In this document: positions 1-6,685 of the stretch, one piece after another
Numbering within the stretch: the stretch's first letter is position 1
Layout of the letters: the number at the start of each line of letters is the position of its first letter
Source of the DNA: JBGPBY01 sp041481485
Lineage (GTDB): Bacteria; Acidobacteriota; Terriglobia; 20CM-2-55-15
Direction: 5' to 3'
NCBI GenBank assembly: GCA_041481485.1
Contig: JBGPBY010000324.1
Span: 1-8,485 of the forward strand
DNA length: 8,485 nt
Position numbers and translations under genes: made by a program
Notes under the pieces: generated by a model
Told to the model about the DNA's origin: nothing
The model's input: the letters and a program-made list of their open reading frames with translations, nothing else
Databases searched by the model: none

Positions 1-133
1 CGCTCGGTCGGCCGACTCGACGTACTGTAAAGTACGCCTGCGTCGGCCTCGGTCGCGCGCCTTGTCTGGACGGCGTCTCGACCGTTTCGCGACGGCAACC
101 GGTGAGAAATGCGGGCTAGCGGAGTGCCGTTAA
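1..133 (+). other. Arg-rich open end, possible dispersed noncoding element or gene tail
   Basis: This stretch has an open plus-strand frame (phase starting at base 2) that enters from the left edge and ends at TAA 131-133. The 43 codons are Arg-rich with scattered Cys (including STYCKVRLRRPRSRALSGRR) and match no domain I recognise. The DNA has a self-complementary GTCGGCCGAC at 7-16 and a small hairpin, CGTAC (21-25) with GTACG (32-36), which fits structured intergenic DNA as well as it fits a coding tail. It directly abuts the REP-like block. It may be a noncoding dispersed repeat or the last codons of a gene lying to the left; the window cannot decide between them. Confidence 0.25.
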
Positions 134-223
134 TGAATGCGATTTCCCCCTGTAGGGGCGGTCTATCACCGCCCACATTGTTTCAGTCTTAGAAATCGCG
201 GGCGGTCATAGACCGCCCCTACA
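132..223. repeat. REP-like palindrome doublet in inverted orientation
   Basis: Two 24-base palindromic units face each other: 151-174 on the plus strand and 200-223 on the minus strand, differing at one base. Each unit is itself a hairpin: GGGCGGT (156-162) pairs with ACCGCCC (168-174), and GGGCGGTC (200-207) pairs with GACCGCCC (211-218). The whole arrangement resembles a REPIN (two REP units in inverted orientation around a short spacer, 175-199). A third copy lies at 8431-8479, and the similarity there includes the left flank beginning AATGAATGCGA (132-142). The right-hand unit starts only 5 bases past the stop codon of the minus-strand gene at 229, so it may also act as a terminator or mRNA 3'-end stabiliser for that gene. 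Confidence 0.8.
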
Positions 224-228
224 GTCGC

Positions 229-2121
229 TCAGCGTCGATTAATTTCATCGGGAATCAAATTCAATTGAATACTCTGACTGGCGTCCCCCGTTGCAACCAC
301 AGCACGCCCGCGGTTTTGGTATTTGGCCAGGAAATCCGAGTTCATCCACGCCGTTGAGGGAACGTTCTCCCATGCAAATAAGGTGTACTGTCCAGGCGGC
401 ACACCTTTCATCGAGTAATGACCCGACGGATCGGTTTGTACTGTTTTGTACATCATCGGGTTGGCCCGGTGATCCGCTGGCGGCACCAGAACCACAGTGG
501 CATTGGCGGCGGCCTTATGGTCGCCGTTTTCTACCGTCCCTTCAATGATTCCTCCGGATGCACCAATTTCCACCCGGAGGCCGGTGACGGGTTCACTTCC
601 AACTGTGAATGCGGAGTCAAAAATGCTCGCGCCGTTCTGCAAAATATCCACGACGTATGCATTCTCTGGGAGTCCCGTCACTTGAAGGGAAAGCCGTGCG
701 GCCGGAACATCGGGGATCGTAAATTCCCCGCTTGCATCGACAACTACGGCCCCCATGATGGACGCAAAAGCGTCAGGGATAGTGTCCTGAGAGTGAAAGA
801 TCAGTCGAATTTTGTCCAACTGAATGGATCCAGAGCCTTGCACGACAACGCGGCCTTTCACTTCGGTTCCCTTCCGGACTTCCAATTGGATGCCTTCAAC
901 GTCAGAATTGCGAACATCCACTCGTACCCGGTCGATGTAATAGCGTCTGACGGGTGGAGGTACTGGGGGAGCCGCAGGCGTCGTCGTCCCAGGGGCTGCC
1001 GCCCCCGGAGCTGGGCCTGGCGTAACAGGCGTAATGAAATAGGTAATCAAATCATAAGAACCCGGACGCACATTGCGGATCTCGAATTCACCATTAGGAC
1101 GAGCGTTTGAGGAGAGTGCGTTTTGCACCGAAGGAGGATTGACCGAATCGAGGATTCCGGGTTCCCTTGGCGAAAGAATAAAATTGGACAACGTCCGATC
1201 CAGGGCTCCAGTCGTGGCGTTTGGAACCGCCAGCGGATTGCTTCCGCGTCCCGTAATTTTGAAGACGGAAGGAGTCGCCAGCGATTGAATCGTGAAGTCG
1301 ATGCTGGGGACCTCGGAGCCATCTCGAATTTGAATGACGGAAGCTGACGCTGGATCAGTCACTCCTGGAAAGAACGTTCGGGCCCAACTATCCTGAAGAC
1401 CAGGCACCGTTGTGATTGTTCTAGGCGTTGTACCGACATAATAGTCACCCGGTCCAATCCAGAAGATTCGATATTCCCCGCGGTCATCCGTGGGTTTGGA
1501 CAACTGTACGGTCCACTGCGGCCGGCCGTTGGCGAAGGTGACCCGATGCGCCGCTATCGTGATCCCGGATGCCGGTTGTCCGTTGGGATCGCGCACGCGT
1601 CCACTGATGACTCCGCCCTTCACCATGTACAGATCCGCCGGCGGTGCAGGTTTGTCTGCCTCGACCGTGATCGTCACCGATACCGATGTGGAGGGACTGC
1701 CGTTTACGGACGGTCCAAAAAAACCTTCGCGCGTTGCCCGTATGTTGAATTTGCCCGGCGCTTGATTGGCAAAACTGAAATGCCCAGCGGCGTCGGTCAG
1801 CGCCGTATTCTGAGCCCCGGGCTGCAACGAACCTGCAGGCAATCCGAGGGCCTGCTCCTGGCTCGAAATAAGGCTGTCAATTGTGGACTGCGCCAGCCCC
1901 GGATTGTCTGAAACAAGTCGCTGCAAGGATTCCAATGTAGCGGCAGCCGCGGCGGTGAGATTTGGAGAATTCGCGCCGGACTTCACCAGTGTCACCGGAA
2001 CATTGGGAATCGGGTCCGTGGTTCCAGTTCGCAGAACACGTCCCTCGATGGATACCGGCTTCTGTGCAGGAGCTTGCGGCGGTGCCAGCAGCAGTAATAC
2101 GGTCAGGAGATGCGCCATCAT
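229..2121 (-). CDS. Secreted multidomain protein with carboxypeptidase-regulatory-like domains
   Basis: This is a 630-residue exported protein with no visible catalytic site, built from repeated beta-sandwich modules of the carboxypeptidase-regulatory-like/CNA-B-like type. The ATG at 2121 was chosen over an upstream TTG at 2181 because CTCC on the plus strand (GGAG on the mRNA, 2131-2134) lies 9 bases upstream and a signal peptide (residues 1-20, LLTVLLLLAPPQAPAQ) then starts the protein. Modules: about 22-135 (EGRVL...TDAAGHFSF), with an Ala-rich helical insert near 56-94; about 168-235 (SGRVRDPNGQPASG...DDRGEYRIF); about 418-490 (VKGRVVV...DASGEFTIPDVP); and about 522-590 (IEGTVENG...TDPSGHYSMKGVPPGQYTL). 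A Pro/Ala linker spans 364-392. Such proteins are common in Acidobacteriota, where binding or surface roles are assumed but not known. It ends in TGA and is followed at once by REP-like hairpins. Confidence 0.85.
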   Translation of the reverse strand: MMAHLLTVLLLLAPPQAPAQKPVSIEGRVLRTGTTDPIPNVPVTLVKSGANSPNLTAAAAATLESLQRLVSDNPGLAQSTIDSLISSQEQALGLPAGSLQPGAQNTALTDAAGHFSFANQAPGKFNIRATREGFFGPSVNGSPSTSVSVTITVEADKPAPPADLYMVKGGVISGRVRDPNGQPASGITIAAHRVTFANGRPQWTVQLSKPTDDRGEYRIFWIGPGDYYVGTTPRTITTVPGLQDSWARTFFPGVTDPASASVIQIRDGSEVPSIDFTIQSLATPSVFKITGRGSNPLAVPNATTGALDRTLSNFILSPREPGILDSVNPPSVQNALSSNARPNGEFEIRNVRPGSYDLITYFITPVTPGPAPGAAAPGTTTPAAPPVPPPVRRYYIDRVRVDVRNSDVEGIQLEVRKGTEVKGRVVVQGSGSIQLDKIRLIFHSQDTIPDAFASIMGAVVVDASGEFTIPDVPAARLSLQVTGLPENAYVVDILQNGASIFDSAFTVGSEPVTGLRVEIGASGGIIEGTVENGDHKAAANATVVLVPPADHRANPMMYKTVQTDPSGHYSMKGVPPGQYTLFAWENVPSTAWMNSDFLAKYQNRGRAVVATGDASQSIQLNLIPDEINRR

Positions 2122-2391
2122 CAATCTGTACTCCGAGTTGACAGTGCTCCAAATGTTAGGATTAGCGCTGCAATTTCGCAAAGCGAAAACGATGTTGGAT
2201 TGTTACAAAAATAGCGAAAAATACCAATTCCTGAACCACCGAGGAAAAGGCCGCAGCTCCCAGCAGATTTGCTGAGCGCTGACAGGTCCACTCTTCAAAC
2301 CGTTCGGCGTTTTTTCTTGCTGGTCCGGTTGAATCCTTCCTATGCTTCCGTACCAGGTGACAAATCGGAGGTTGATGGTCGCCTTCGCGGT
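2122..2391. other. Intergenic gap with a perfect inverted repeat
   Basis: These 270 bases separate the M28 peptidase stop from the start of the next minus-strand gene. They hold a perfect inverted repeat, TTTCGC (2174-2179), AAA, GCGAAA (2183-2188), centred about 60 bases upstream of the ATG at 2121, and the motif GCGAAAA recurs at 2214-2220. A small hairpin, CAGCA (2261-2265) with TGCTG (2270-2274), lies nearer the peptidase gene. I see no clear -35/-10 pair and no hairpin with a T-run that would be a convincing terminator. The inverted repeat could be an operator in the promoter region of the downstream gene, which is an inference only. Confidence 0.4.
2131..2134 (-). promoter_or_regulatory. 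Ribosome binding site that decides the start of the multidomain secreted protein
   Basis: GGAG on the minus strand lies 9 bases before the ATG at 2121 (a second ATG follows directly at 2118). The longer frame can only begin at TTG 2181, so this site together with the signal peptide fixes the shorter start. Confidence 0.6.
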
Positions 2392-4335
2392 TTACCTCTT
2401 TGCAGACGCAGGTTCCACCGGCGTGGAAGCCGCGCATGTTGCGGGCGTTGGCGGCGCCGTCTGACCGGCGGCGAGCGGCGGACCGTAGAACTGCCGCACT
2501 GGCGTTACCGGAGGTGGATTGTTCCGAGTCGTGCCTCCACGCGCTGCCGGCTCTGGTGGCAGCGGAGGCATTGTTGCTGCGGAACAGCGTGGCAGCATCT
2601 CATTGGCGGTTGCCAATGCGTAGGCGGTCAGCGCTTCCTCGATGGCGGCTTCGCGCAAATCGGGCTCATAGAGGCGCTCGTACGTGTCGAAATTGGTGTG
2701 GTGCGTATAGGTGTTGTAGTCGAAAGGATCCTGGCTGTAGCCGATGCCCGGCAATCCGGCATTATTGAATGATGTGCTGTCGGTACCGCCCGTGTTGCGG
2801 CCCAGAGTGGGGCTCACGCGATGAAATCCCCAGTCCTTGAAAAAGTCCATCGCGGTCTGCACCATACTCGCAGTCTCCGGCGGGCCAAACACACTGGCTG
2901 CGCGCGGCTTGCCAGTGCCATCATCGATATTCAGGTAGCCGTTGAACTTGAAGAACTCAGGCTTGGGATTCTCGGCGCTGCCGAAATGCTCGGCAACATA
3001 AGCGATCGATCCATAGAGTCCTTCCTCTTCACCACTCCACAGGGCGACACGAATTGTGCGGCGCGGCTGCGCGCCAATCGATTTCAACAGCCGGATCGCT
3101 TCGAGTGCAATCGCCGAGCCGGCGCCGTTATCGGTGGCGCCGGTCGCCGAGTTCCACGAATCGAAGTGGCCGCCCAACATGACGACCTCGTCCGCCTTGT
3201 CCGTGCCCGGCAATTCGCCGGTAACGTTGTAGGCGGTTTTCCCTTCCGGATAAAACTCATTGCGGATGTTGAGGCGGACAATTACAGGAAGGCCGTCTTG
3301 CGTGACAGTGCGGTAAATGCGTCCGTAGTCCTCATTACCCATGATGAGTGATGGCAGGTTTGGATTGTCTGGATCCTCGTTGTACATTGCGGTCGATTGC
3401 TGAACGATGATGCCGTACTGCCGGCCCGCGTCTGTCACCTTCGCCACAGCTCCGTTGTCGATCAGAAACTTGTTCACCTTCTGCGCAATCTGTTGCGCTG
3501 TCAATCCCTGAGGCGTTGCTGCAGCGGCGCCCCCTCCTCCACGACCACCAGCTGCGGCATTCGCCGGATTTGCCGGAGGTTGTCCTCTCTGCGGTGCCGC
3601 GGCAACATTTGCAGGCGGAACTCCGCCGCGGCCACCGCGGTTCTCCCACGACTCGTCCGTGTTGCGCAAAGGCGAGGGCACAAAGTTCTCCGCAACCTGC
3701 ACGTGCGCTCCGTAAAAGATGATTGAACCGCGTACCTTCGGTTTGATCGACGTGAGATAGTCATCAAGAACAGCTTGCGTGACGGGCACGTTATTCGCCG
3801 ACGCAGGCGCGGACGGCATGGGTGGAGGTGAAGTCCCCGCCCTTGCGATTGCGGCCAGATCATTTCCATTCCCTCCGCCGCGGCCACCACGACCGCCACC
3901 GGTTCCGGCCTGTGCAGGCGGCACCGGAGGAATCACGACGAGCACCGGACCTTCGACGGCGCCATTCGTCCCTGGCGTCCATGCGACTGCCCTTACATTC
4001 AACGGTTGCTGGAAAGGCTTAATGACGTTCGCAGTGAGCTCATAGTTTTGCCACCCCTGATGATTAAAGTCCCAGGGCTCCAGCTTCACATTCACCAGTC
4101 CCCACGATTTCATGGTCGCCACAGTCCAGTCCTGTGCGTCTCGCAAGCCGGGAGAACCTGTAAGGCGCGGGCCGTGCACGTCCGTGATCTCGTGCAGAAT
4201 CCACATGATCTTCGAGCTATTTGTTTCTTCAGCGCGCAGCCGCGCGTTCATCTCTGCAAGGTTCGATGTCTGGCCCAAGGTGGTCAACGTGATCGTCAGT
4301 GCGAATGGAATGATTAATGCGTTTGCTCTGCGCAT
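2392..4335 (-). CDS. Secreted M28-family zinc metallopeptidase (carboxypeptidase Q-like)
   Basis: This is a 647-residue exported co-catalytic zinc amino- or carboxypeptidase. ATG 4335 is preferred over TTG 4401: GAGG lies 6 bases upstream and a signal peptide (RRANALIIPFALTITLTTLG) follows at once. The M28 catalytic set is complete: His390 and Asp392 in GGHFDS; bridging Asp402 in GATDNGAG; the Glu436-Glu437 pair (catalytic base and zinc ligand) in SGEEEGLYGS; Asp471 in NIDDGTG; His546 in THHTNFDTYE. The region before the catalytic domain (about 125-360) fits an inserted PA-type domain and carries low-complexity Gly/Arg/Ala/Pro segments at about 145-156 and 232-274. A Pro-rich tail with two Cys (584, 634) follows the catalytic domain. 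It is expected to trim peptides in the periplasm or outside the cell; substrate specificity cannot be read from sequence. It ends in TAA. Confidence 0.9.
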   Translation of the reverse strand: MRRANALIIPFALTITLTTLGQTSNLAEMNARLRAEETNSSKIMWILHEITDVHGPRLTGSPGLRDAQDWTVATMKSWGLVNVKLEPWDFNHQGWQNYELTANVIKPFQQPLNVRAVAWTPGTNGAVEGPVLVVIPPVPPAQAGTGGGRGGRGGGNGNDLAAIARAGTSPPPMPSAPASANNVPVTQAVLDDYLTSIKPKVRGSIIFYGAHVQVAENFVPSPLRNTDESWENRGGRGGVPPANVAAAPQRGQPPANPANAAAGGRGGGGAAAATPQGLTAQQIAQKVNKFLIDNGAVAKVTDAGRQYGIIVQQSTAMYNEDPDNPNLPSLIMGNEDYGRIYRTVTQDGLPVIVRLNIRNEFYPEGKTAYNVTGELPGTDKADEVVMLGGHFDSWNSATGATDNGAGSAIALEAIRLLKSIGAQPRRTIRVALWSGEEEGLYGSIAYVAEHFGSAENPKPEFFKFNGYLNIDDGTGKPRAASVFGPPETASMVQTAMDFFKDWGFHRVSPTLGRNTGGTDSTSFNNAGLPGIGYSQDPFDYNTYTHHTNFDTYERLYEPDLREAAIEEALTAYALATANEMLPRCSAATMPPLPPEPAARGGTTRNNPPPVTPVRQFYGPPLAAGQTAPPTPATCAASTPVEPASAKR

Positions 4336-4341
4336 ATTGGA

Positions 4342-4345
4342 CCTC
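4342..4345 (-). promoter_or_regulatory. Ribosome binding site of the M28 peptidase
   Basis: GAGG on the minus strand, 6 bases before the ATG at 4335, supports this start over the upstream TTG at 4401, which would place 22 polar residues before the signal peptide. Confidence 0.6.
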
Positions 4346-4541
4346 GAAGTGGGGATAGATTCGGCTAAGACTTTGATCTCTCCATTTGGGATTCGCAACA
4401 AAAAACCATCCTGTTTGCTCCTTCCATTCCGCAGGGATGCGGCAATCTTCCAGCTGGACGAAAAGCACGGAGACGCTCTGCAAATGCCATTACCTTCTCG
4501 TGAGTGTTAACGCATACAATGTCTTGGCCAAGGTGATGGGC

Positions 4542-4546
4542 GGAGG
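4542..4546 (+). promoter_or_regulatory. Ribosome binding site of the DUF6152-like gene
   Basis: GGAGG ends 4 bases before the ATG at 4551. The spacing is a little short, and in-frame GTG 4533 and ATG 4536 are alternatives, but only the 4551 start puts the signal peptide at the very N terminus with a consensus site in front. Confidence 0.5.
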
Positions 4547-4550
4547 TGTC

Positions 4551-4922
4551 ATGCTTTCGAAAGTTGCGTGTTGCGTCTCCAGTGCCTGCATTCTCGTCAT
4601 GCTTGCCGCATCGAATGGGACTGCGCATCACAGCTTCGCGCCGCATTTTGACTCCAGCAAGAAGGTGCACATCTCGGGTACGGTGAAAGCGTACGAAGCG
4701 AGAAACCCGCACAGCTACCTCCATATCAACGCCCTTGACGAGAATGGCAGTACTCAGGAATACGTCTGCGAATCCCATGGCGTCACGCAACTCAGCCGCA
4801 TCGGGATCACCCCGCAACTCTTCAAAGCGGGCACCAAAGTGCGCATTACCGGATCGGCGTCGCGGCACAGTCCGTACCTTTGTTTTTTCGAAATCATTGA
4901 ATTGGCGGATGGCCGAAGTTAG
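4551..4922 (+). CDS. DUF6152-like exported protein, cut short by an in-frame TAG
   Basis: This 123-residue product has a signal peptide (LSKVACCVSSACILVMLAAS, probable cleavage after SNGTA), giving a mature N terminus HHSFAPHFD. The AHHSF start, the GTVKAYEARNPHSY segment (NPH motif), and the end GSASRHSPYLCFFEIIELADG are what I know of DUF6152 proteins: small periplasmic beta-rich proteins of unknown function, common in Acidobacteriota and Proteobacteria. The reading frame stops at TAG 4920-4922, yet the same frame continues with 119 further open codons holding a conserved-looking domain, so the original protein was probably about 243 residues. The truncated piece covers the DUF6152 domain and may still fold. 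It converges on the ABC operon. The family call rests on motif memory, not a search. Confidence 0.75.
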   Translation: MLSKVACCVSSACILVMLAASNGTAHHSFAPHFDSSKKVHISGTVKAYEARNPHSYLHINALDENGSTQEYVCESHGVTQLSRIGITPQLFKAGTKVRITGSASRHSPYLCFFEIIELADGRS

Positions 4923-5282
4923 GCCCATCCCAAAGACGGCGCGCGGAGTTCGCTCGGTCATTCCATTGGTCATTGGGAAGGCGACACGTTGGTCATTGAG
5001 ACTGGAAATTATTCGGCAGGTGTGTTGGAACAATATGTCCAGCAAAGAGGTCAGCCGCCAAAAGGCCTGCTGCACTCCACGGCGCTCGCTACCGTCGAAC
5101 GGCTTCACGTGGATGTCGCAAGCCAGCGTCTTGTCGTCGAAGTCGACTTGACTGACCCGGAGTTCTTCAAACAACCGCCGCCGCGCTCGACGATGGAGTA
5201 TGCACCATCCAATTTGAGTATCAAGCCGTTCAAGTGCTCGCCCGAAGGTTTGACTGGAACGATACGAAACCCACCGATCTGA
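4923..5282 (+). pseudogene. C-terminal part of the interrupted DUF6152-type gene
   Basis: Directly after the TAG, in the same frame, 119 codons run to TGA 5280-5282. They begin AHPKDGARSSLGHSIGHW and hold the pattern HSIGHWEGDTLVIETGNY, then HSTALATVERLHVD and LVVEVDLTDPEFF. This is the signature of a domain I know from exported hypothetical proteins of Acidobacteriota and Proteobacteria (typically GHSIGxWEGDTLVVxT, then HSDALHVxER, then a DP-containing strand). No ATG, GTG or TTG lies between the stop and the motif; the first TTG (4989) falls inside it. Independent translation is therefore unlikely, and the piece is expressed only by readthrough or is a remnant. Function is unknown. Confidence 0.7.
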
Positions 5283-5315
5283 AGCGCCGAGCGGGCTACA
5301 ATTCCCGCAGCGCTT
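5282..5315. terminator. Hairpin shared by convergent gene ends
   Basis: AAGCGC (5282-5287) pairs with GCGCTT (5310-5315) and, inside it, GCGGG (5291-5295) pairs with CCCGC (5304-5308), with an 8-base loop and a small 3/1 internal loop. It covers the end of the plus-strand gene and the TAG stop of permease 2. No strong T-run follows on either side, so it could be a bidirectional terminator of limited strength or only a chance GC-rich stem. Confidence 0.4.
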
Positions 5316-6486
5316 TCGAGATTGGCAGGCGCGCGGCACGAATCGCGGGAAGGAGTCCGCCGATGAGCCCGATTGAAAGCGCGTAAATCAATCCCGTCAG
5401 GAATAACCCCGGCGTTACACGAAACGCGAATGCGACCTGGCTGAAGGTCTGGAAGTTCATGGTCGAGGTTTGGAATCCATCGAATGCGAGGTACGCTCCA
5501 ATTGCACCGGCCAAACCACCGATACCGCCAAGAACCACGGACTCCGACAGAACCGATGCGATCACCGAAAGCGTGTTGAATCCCAGCGCCCGCAACGTGG
5601 CGATTTCCCGCGTCCGTGAAGCCACCGACGTGTACATCGTCAGTATTGCGCCGAAGACCGCGCCTATGGCCATAAGGCTTGCAATGCCATAGCCCAGTGT
5701 GTCGATGATCTGCGTCATGATGCGCGACTGGCTGGCGTAGTATTCGTTTTCACGCTGGGCGCCAACCTGCATCTGAGGGTTCCGTTCCAGCCAGTCCTTG
5801 AGCGGATTGAACGAGTCCGCAGATTCCATTTGCACCAGGACCGCGCTGAACTCGTTGGTGCGCCGATAGACACTCTGCAGATTCTGCACATCGCACCAGA
5901 TTTCGGATTCCGCGACGCTGCCGTTCGACTGGAACACGCCCACGACGGCCCACCTATTCACGCCGGAAACGATCGTGTCGCCGACATTCATGCCGGCAAA
6001 TTCAGCTTTTGCGTTCTTGCCCACAATCGCCTCATTCGTGCCGAAGCGCAGCATGCGTCCTTCGATGATGGACACTTCCTTGCGCACTTTGGGGCTGACC
6101 GGCTGGATACCGCGTATGGGAACATTGGCCGTTGCATCCGGTTTGGATTTCTTCGGCAGGTCGACGACGAGAGAAAGTTCCGCGGCAGCCAGCGGAGCAT
6201 TGCCTTCGTGCCGAATACCCGGCGCCTCCTGAATGATGCGAACTTCCATTCCACCGATGCCGCTTGTCATTTCCGTGTCCGAACCGCGTTGCATGATCAG
6301 CGCGCGGTCCGGGAAGCCGGTTCCCTTCAGGGCTGATGAAAACCCGACCGAAATCGACAACACCGAAACGAACACGATCACCACGCCGGCTATACCAATA
6401 ATGGCTACGACGGAGGAACCGAGCCGTGCAGGAAGTGTCTGCAGGTTGATCCACATTACCGCAAGAGTTTGTCTGAGCCACGCCAT
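5296..6486 (-). CDS. ABC transporter permease 2 (FtsX/MacB type)
   Basis: This is a 396-residue inner-membrane permease. An upstream TTG at 6561 is rejected because that extension overlaps the end of the preceding permease frame. ATG 6486 is 7 bases past the TAA at 6494-6496, with GGAGG about 13 bases upstream. Four membrane segments are visible at about 24-47, 263-288, 307-335 and 358-380. Between the first and second lies a large periplasmic MacB-PCD-like domain (about 50-255). The FtsX signature SRTREIATLRALGF (290-303) and the tail LLPAIRAARLPISKALREL are typical. With the ATPase and permease 1 it should form a heterodimeric type VII (mechanotransmission/LolCDE-like) transporter; the cargo is unknown. 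It is complete, ends in TAG, and is the last gene of the operon. Confidence 0.9.
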   Translation of the reverse strand: MAWLRQTLAVMWINLQTLPARLGSSVVAIIGIAGVVIVFVSVLSISVGFSSALKGTGFPDRALIMQRGSDTEMTSGIGGMEVRIIQEAPGIRHEGNAPLAAAELSLVVDLPKKSKPDATANVPIRGIQPVSPKVRKEVSIIEGRMLRFGTNEAIVGKNAKAEFAGMNVGDTIVSGVNRWAVVGVFQSNGSVAESEIWCDVQNLQSVYRRTNEFSAVLVQMESADSFNPLKDWLERNPQMQVGAQRENEYYASQSRIMTQIIDTLGYGIASLMAIGAVFGAILTMYTSVASRTREIATLRALGFNTLSVIASVLSESVVLGGIGGLAGAIGAYLAFDGFQTSTMNFQTFSQVAFAFRVTPGLFLTGLIYALSIGLIGGLLPAIRAARLPISKALREL

Positions 6487-6493
6487 GGCTGTG

Positions 6494-6685
6494 TTACGTC
6501 CTCCGCAACGCGTCGGTGATGCGCAGCCGCATTGCTCCCAGAGCGGGCAAGATCCCTGCAACCAGGCCCATGAGTGTCATGAGGCCAATACCCACAATGA
6601 TGTCGAGACGAGGCAAGACAAAGAGCGGCAGCTGACCGGTCGGATCGCCACGCTGCACGAAGAGCCAGGCGGCGGCCAACCCCAG
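6494..6685 (-). pseudogene. C-terminal remnant of ABC permease 1 beyond the in-frame TGA
   Basis: After TGA 6688-6686 the same frame continues for 63 codons to TAA 6496-6494. It begins LGLAAAWLFV, which completes membrane helix 3, then gives helix 4 (IIVGIGLMTLMGLVAGILPA) and the standard FtsX-type tail LGAMRLRITDALRRT. Nothing is missing or shifted: permease 1 would be 381 residues, close to permease 2 (396), if the stop were a sense codon. TTG 6679 could start it, but it has no ribosome site in front and would yield a helix fragment only. The end of this remnant also carries the likely GGAGG of permease 2. Confidence 0.8.

Larger units (their letters stand above)
4336..4550. other. Divergent intergenic region between the peptidase and DUF6152-type genes
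   Basis: These 215 bases must hold the promoters for both divergent genes. On the plus strand TACAAT (4515-4520) is a passable -10 element, but no good -35 sits 16-18 bases before it. On the minus strand I see no convincing promoter pair. Open frames run through the gap on both strands (including an in-frame upstream extension of the plus gene from 4386) but lack good ribosome sites and family features, so I leave them as noncoding. Confidence 0.4.

Noticed and set aside
2261..2274. CAGCA/TGCTG stem as terminator of the M28 peptidase gene
   Set aside because: The stem is only 5 base pairs, lies over 100 bases past the stop codon and has no T-run after it.
4386..4550. Longer N terminus for the DUF6152-like protein
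   Set aside because: The extension precedes a signal peptide that must be N-terminal, lacks a good ribosome site, and the GGAGG is placed for ATG 4551.
4365..5339. A 324-codon open frame on the minus strand, spanning the interrupted plus-strand gene
   Set aside because: It lies antisense to a gene with clear signal peptide and family motifs, has no ribosome site or domain, and its composition (Arg, His, Cys rich) is that of an antisense shadow.
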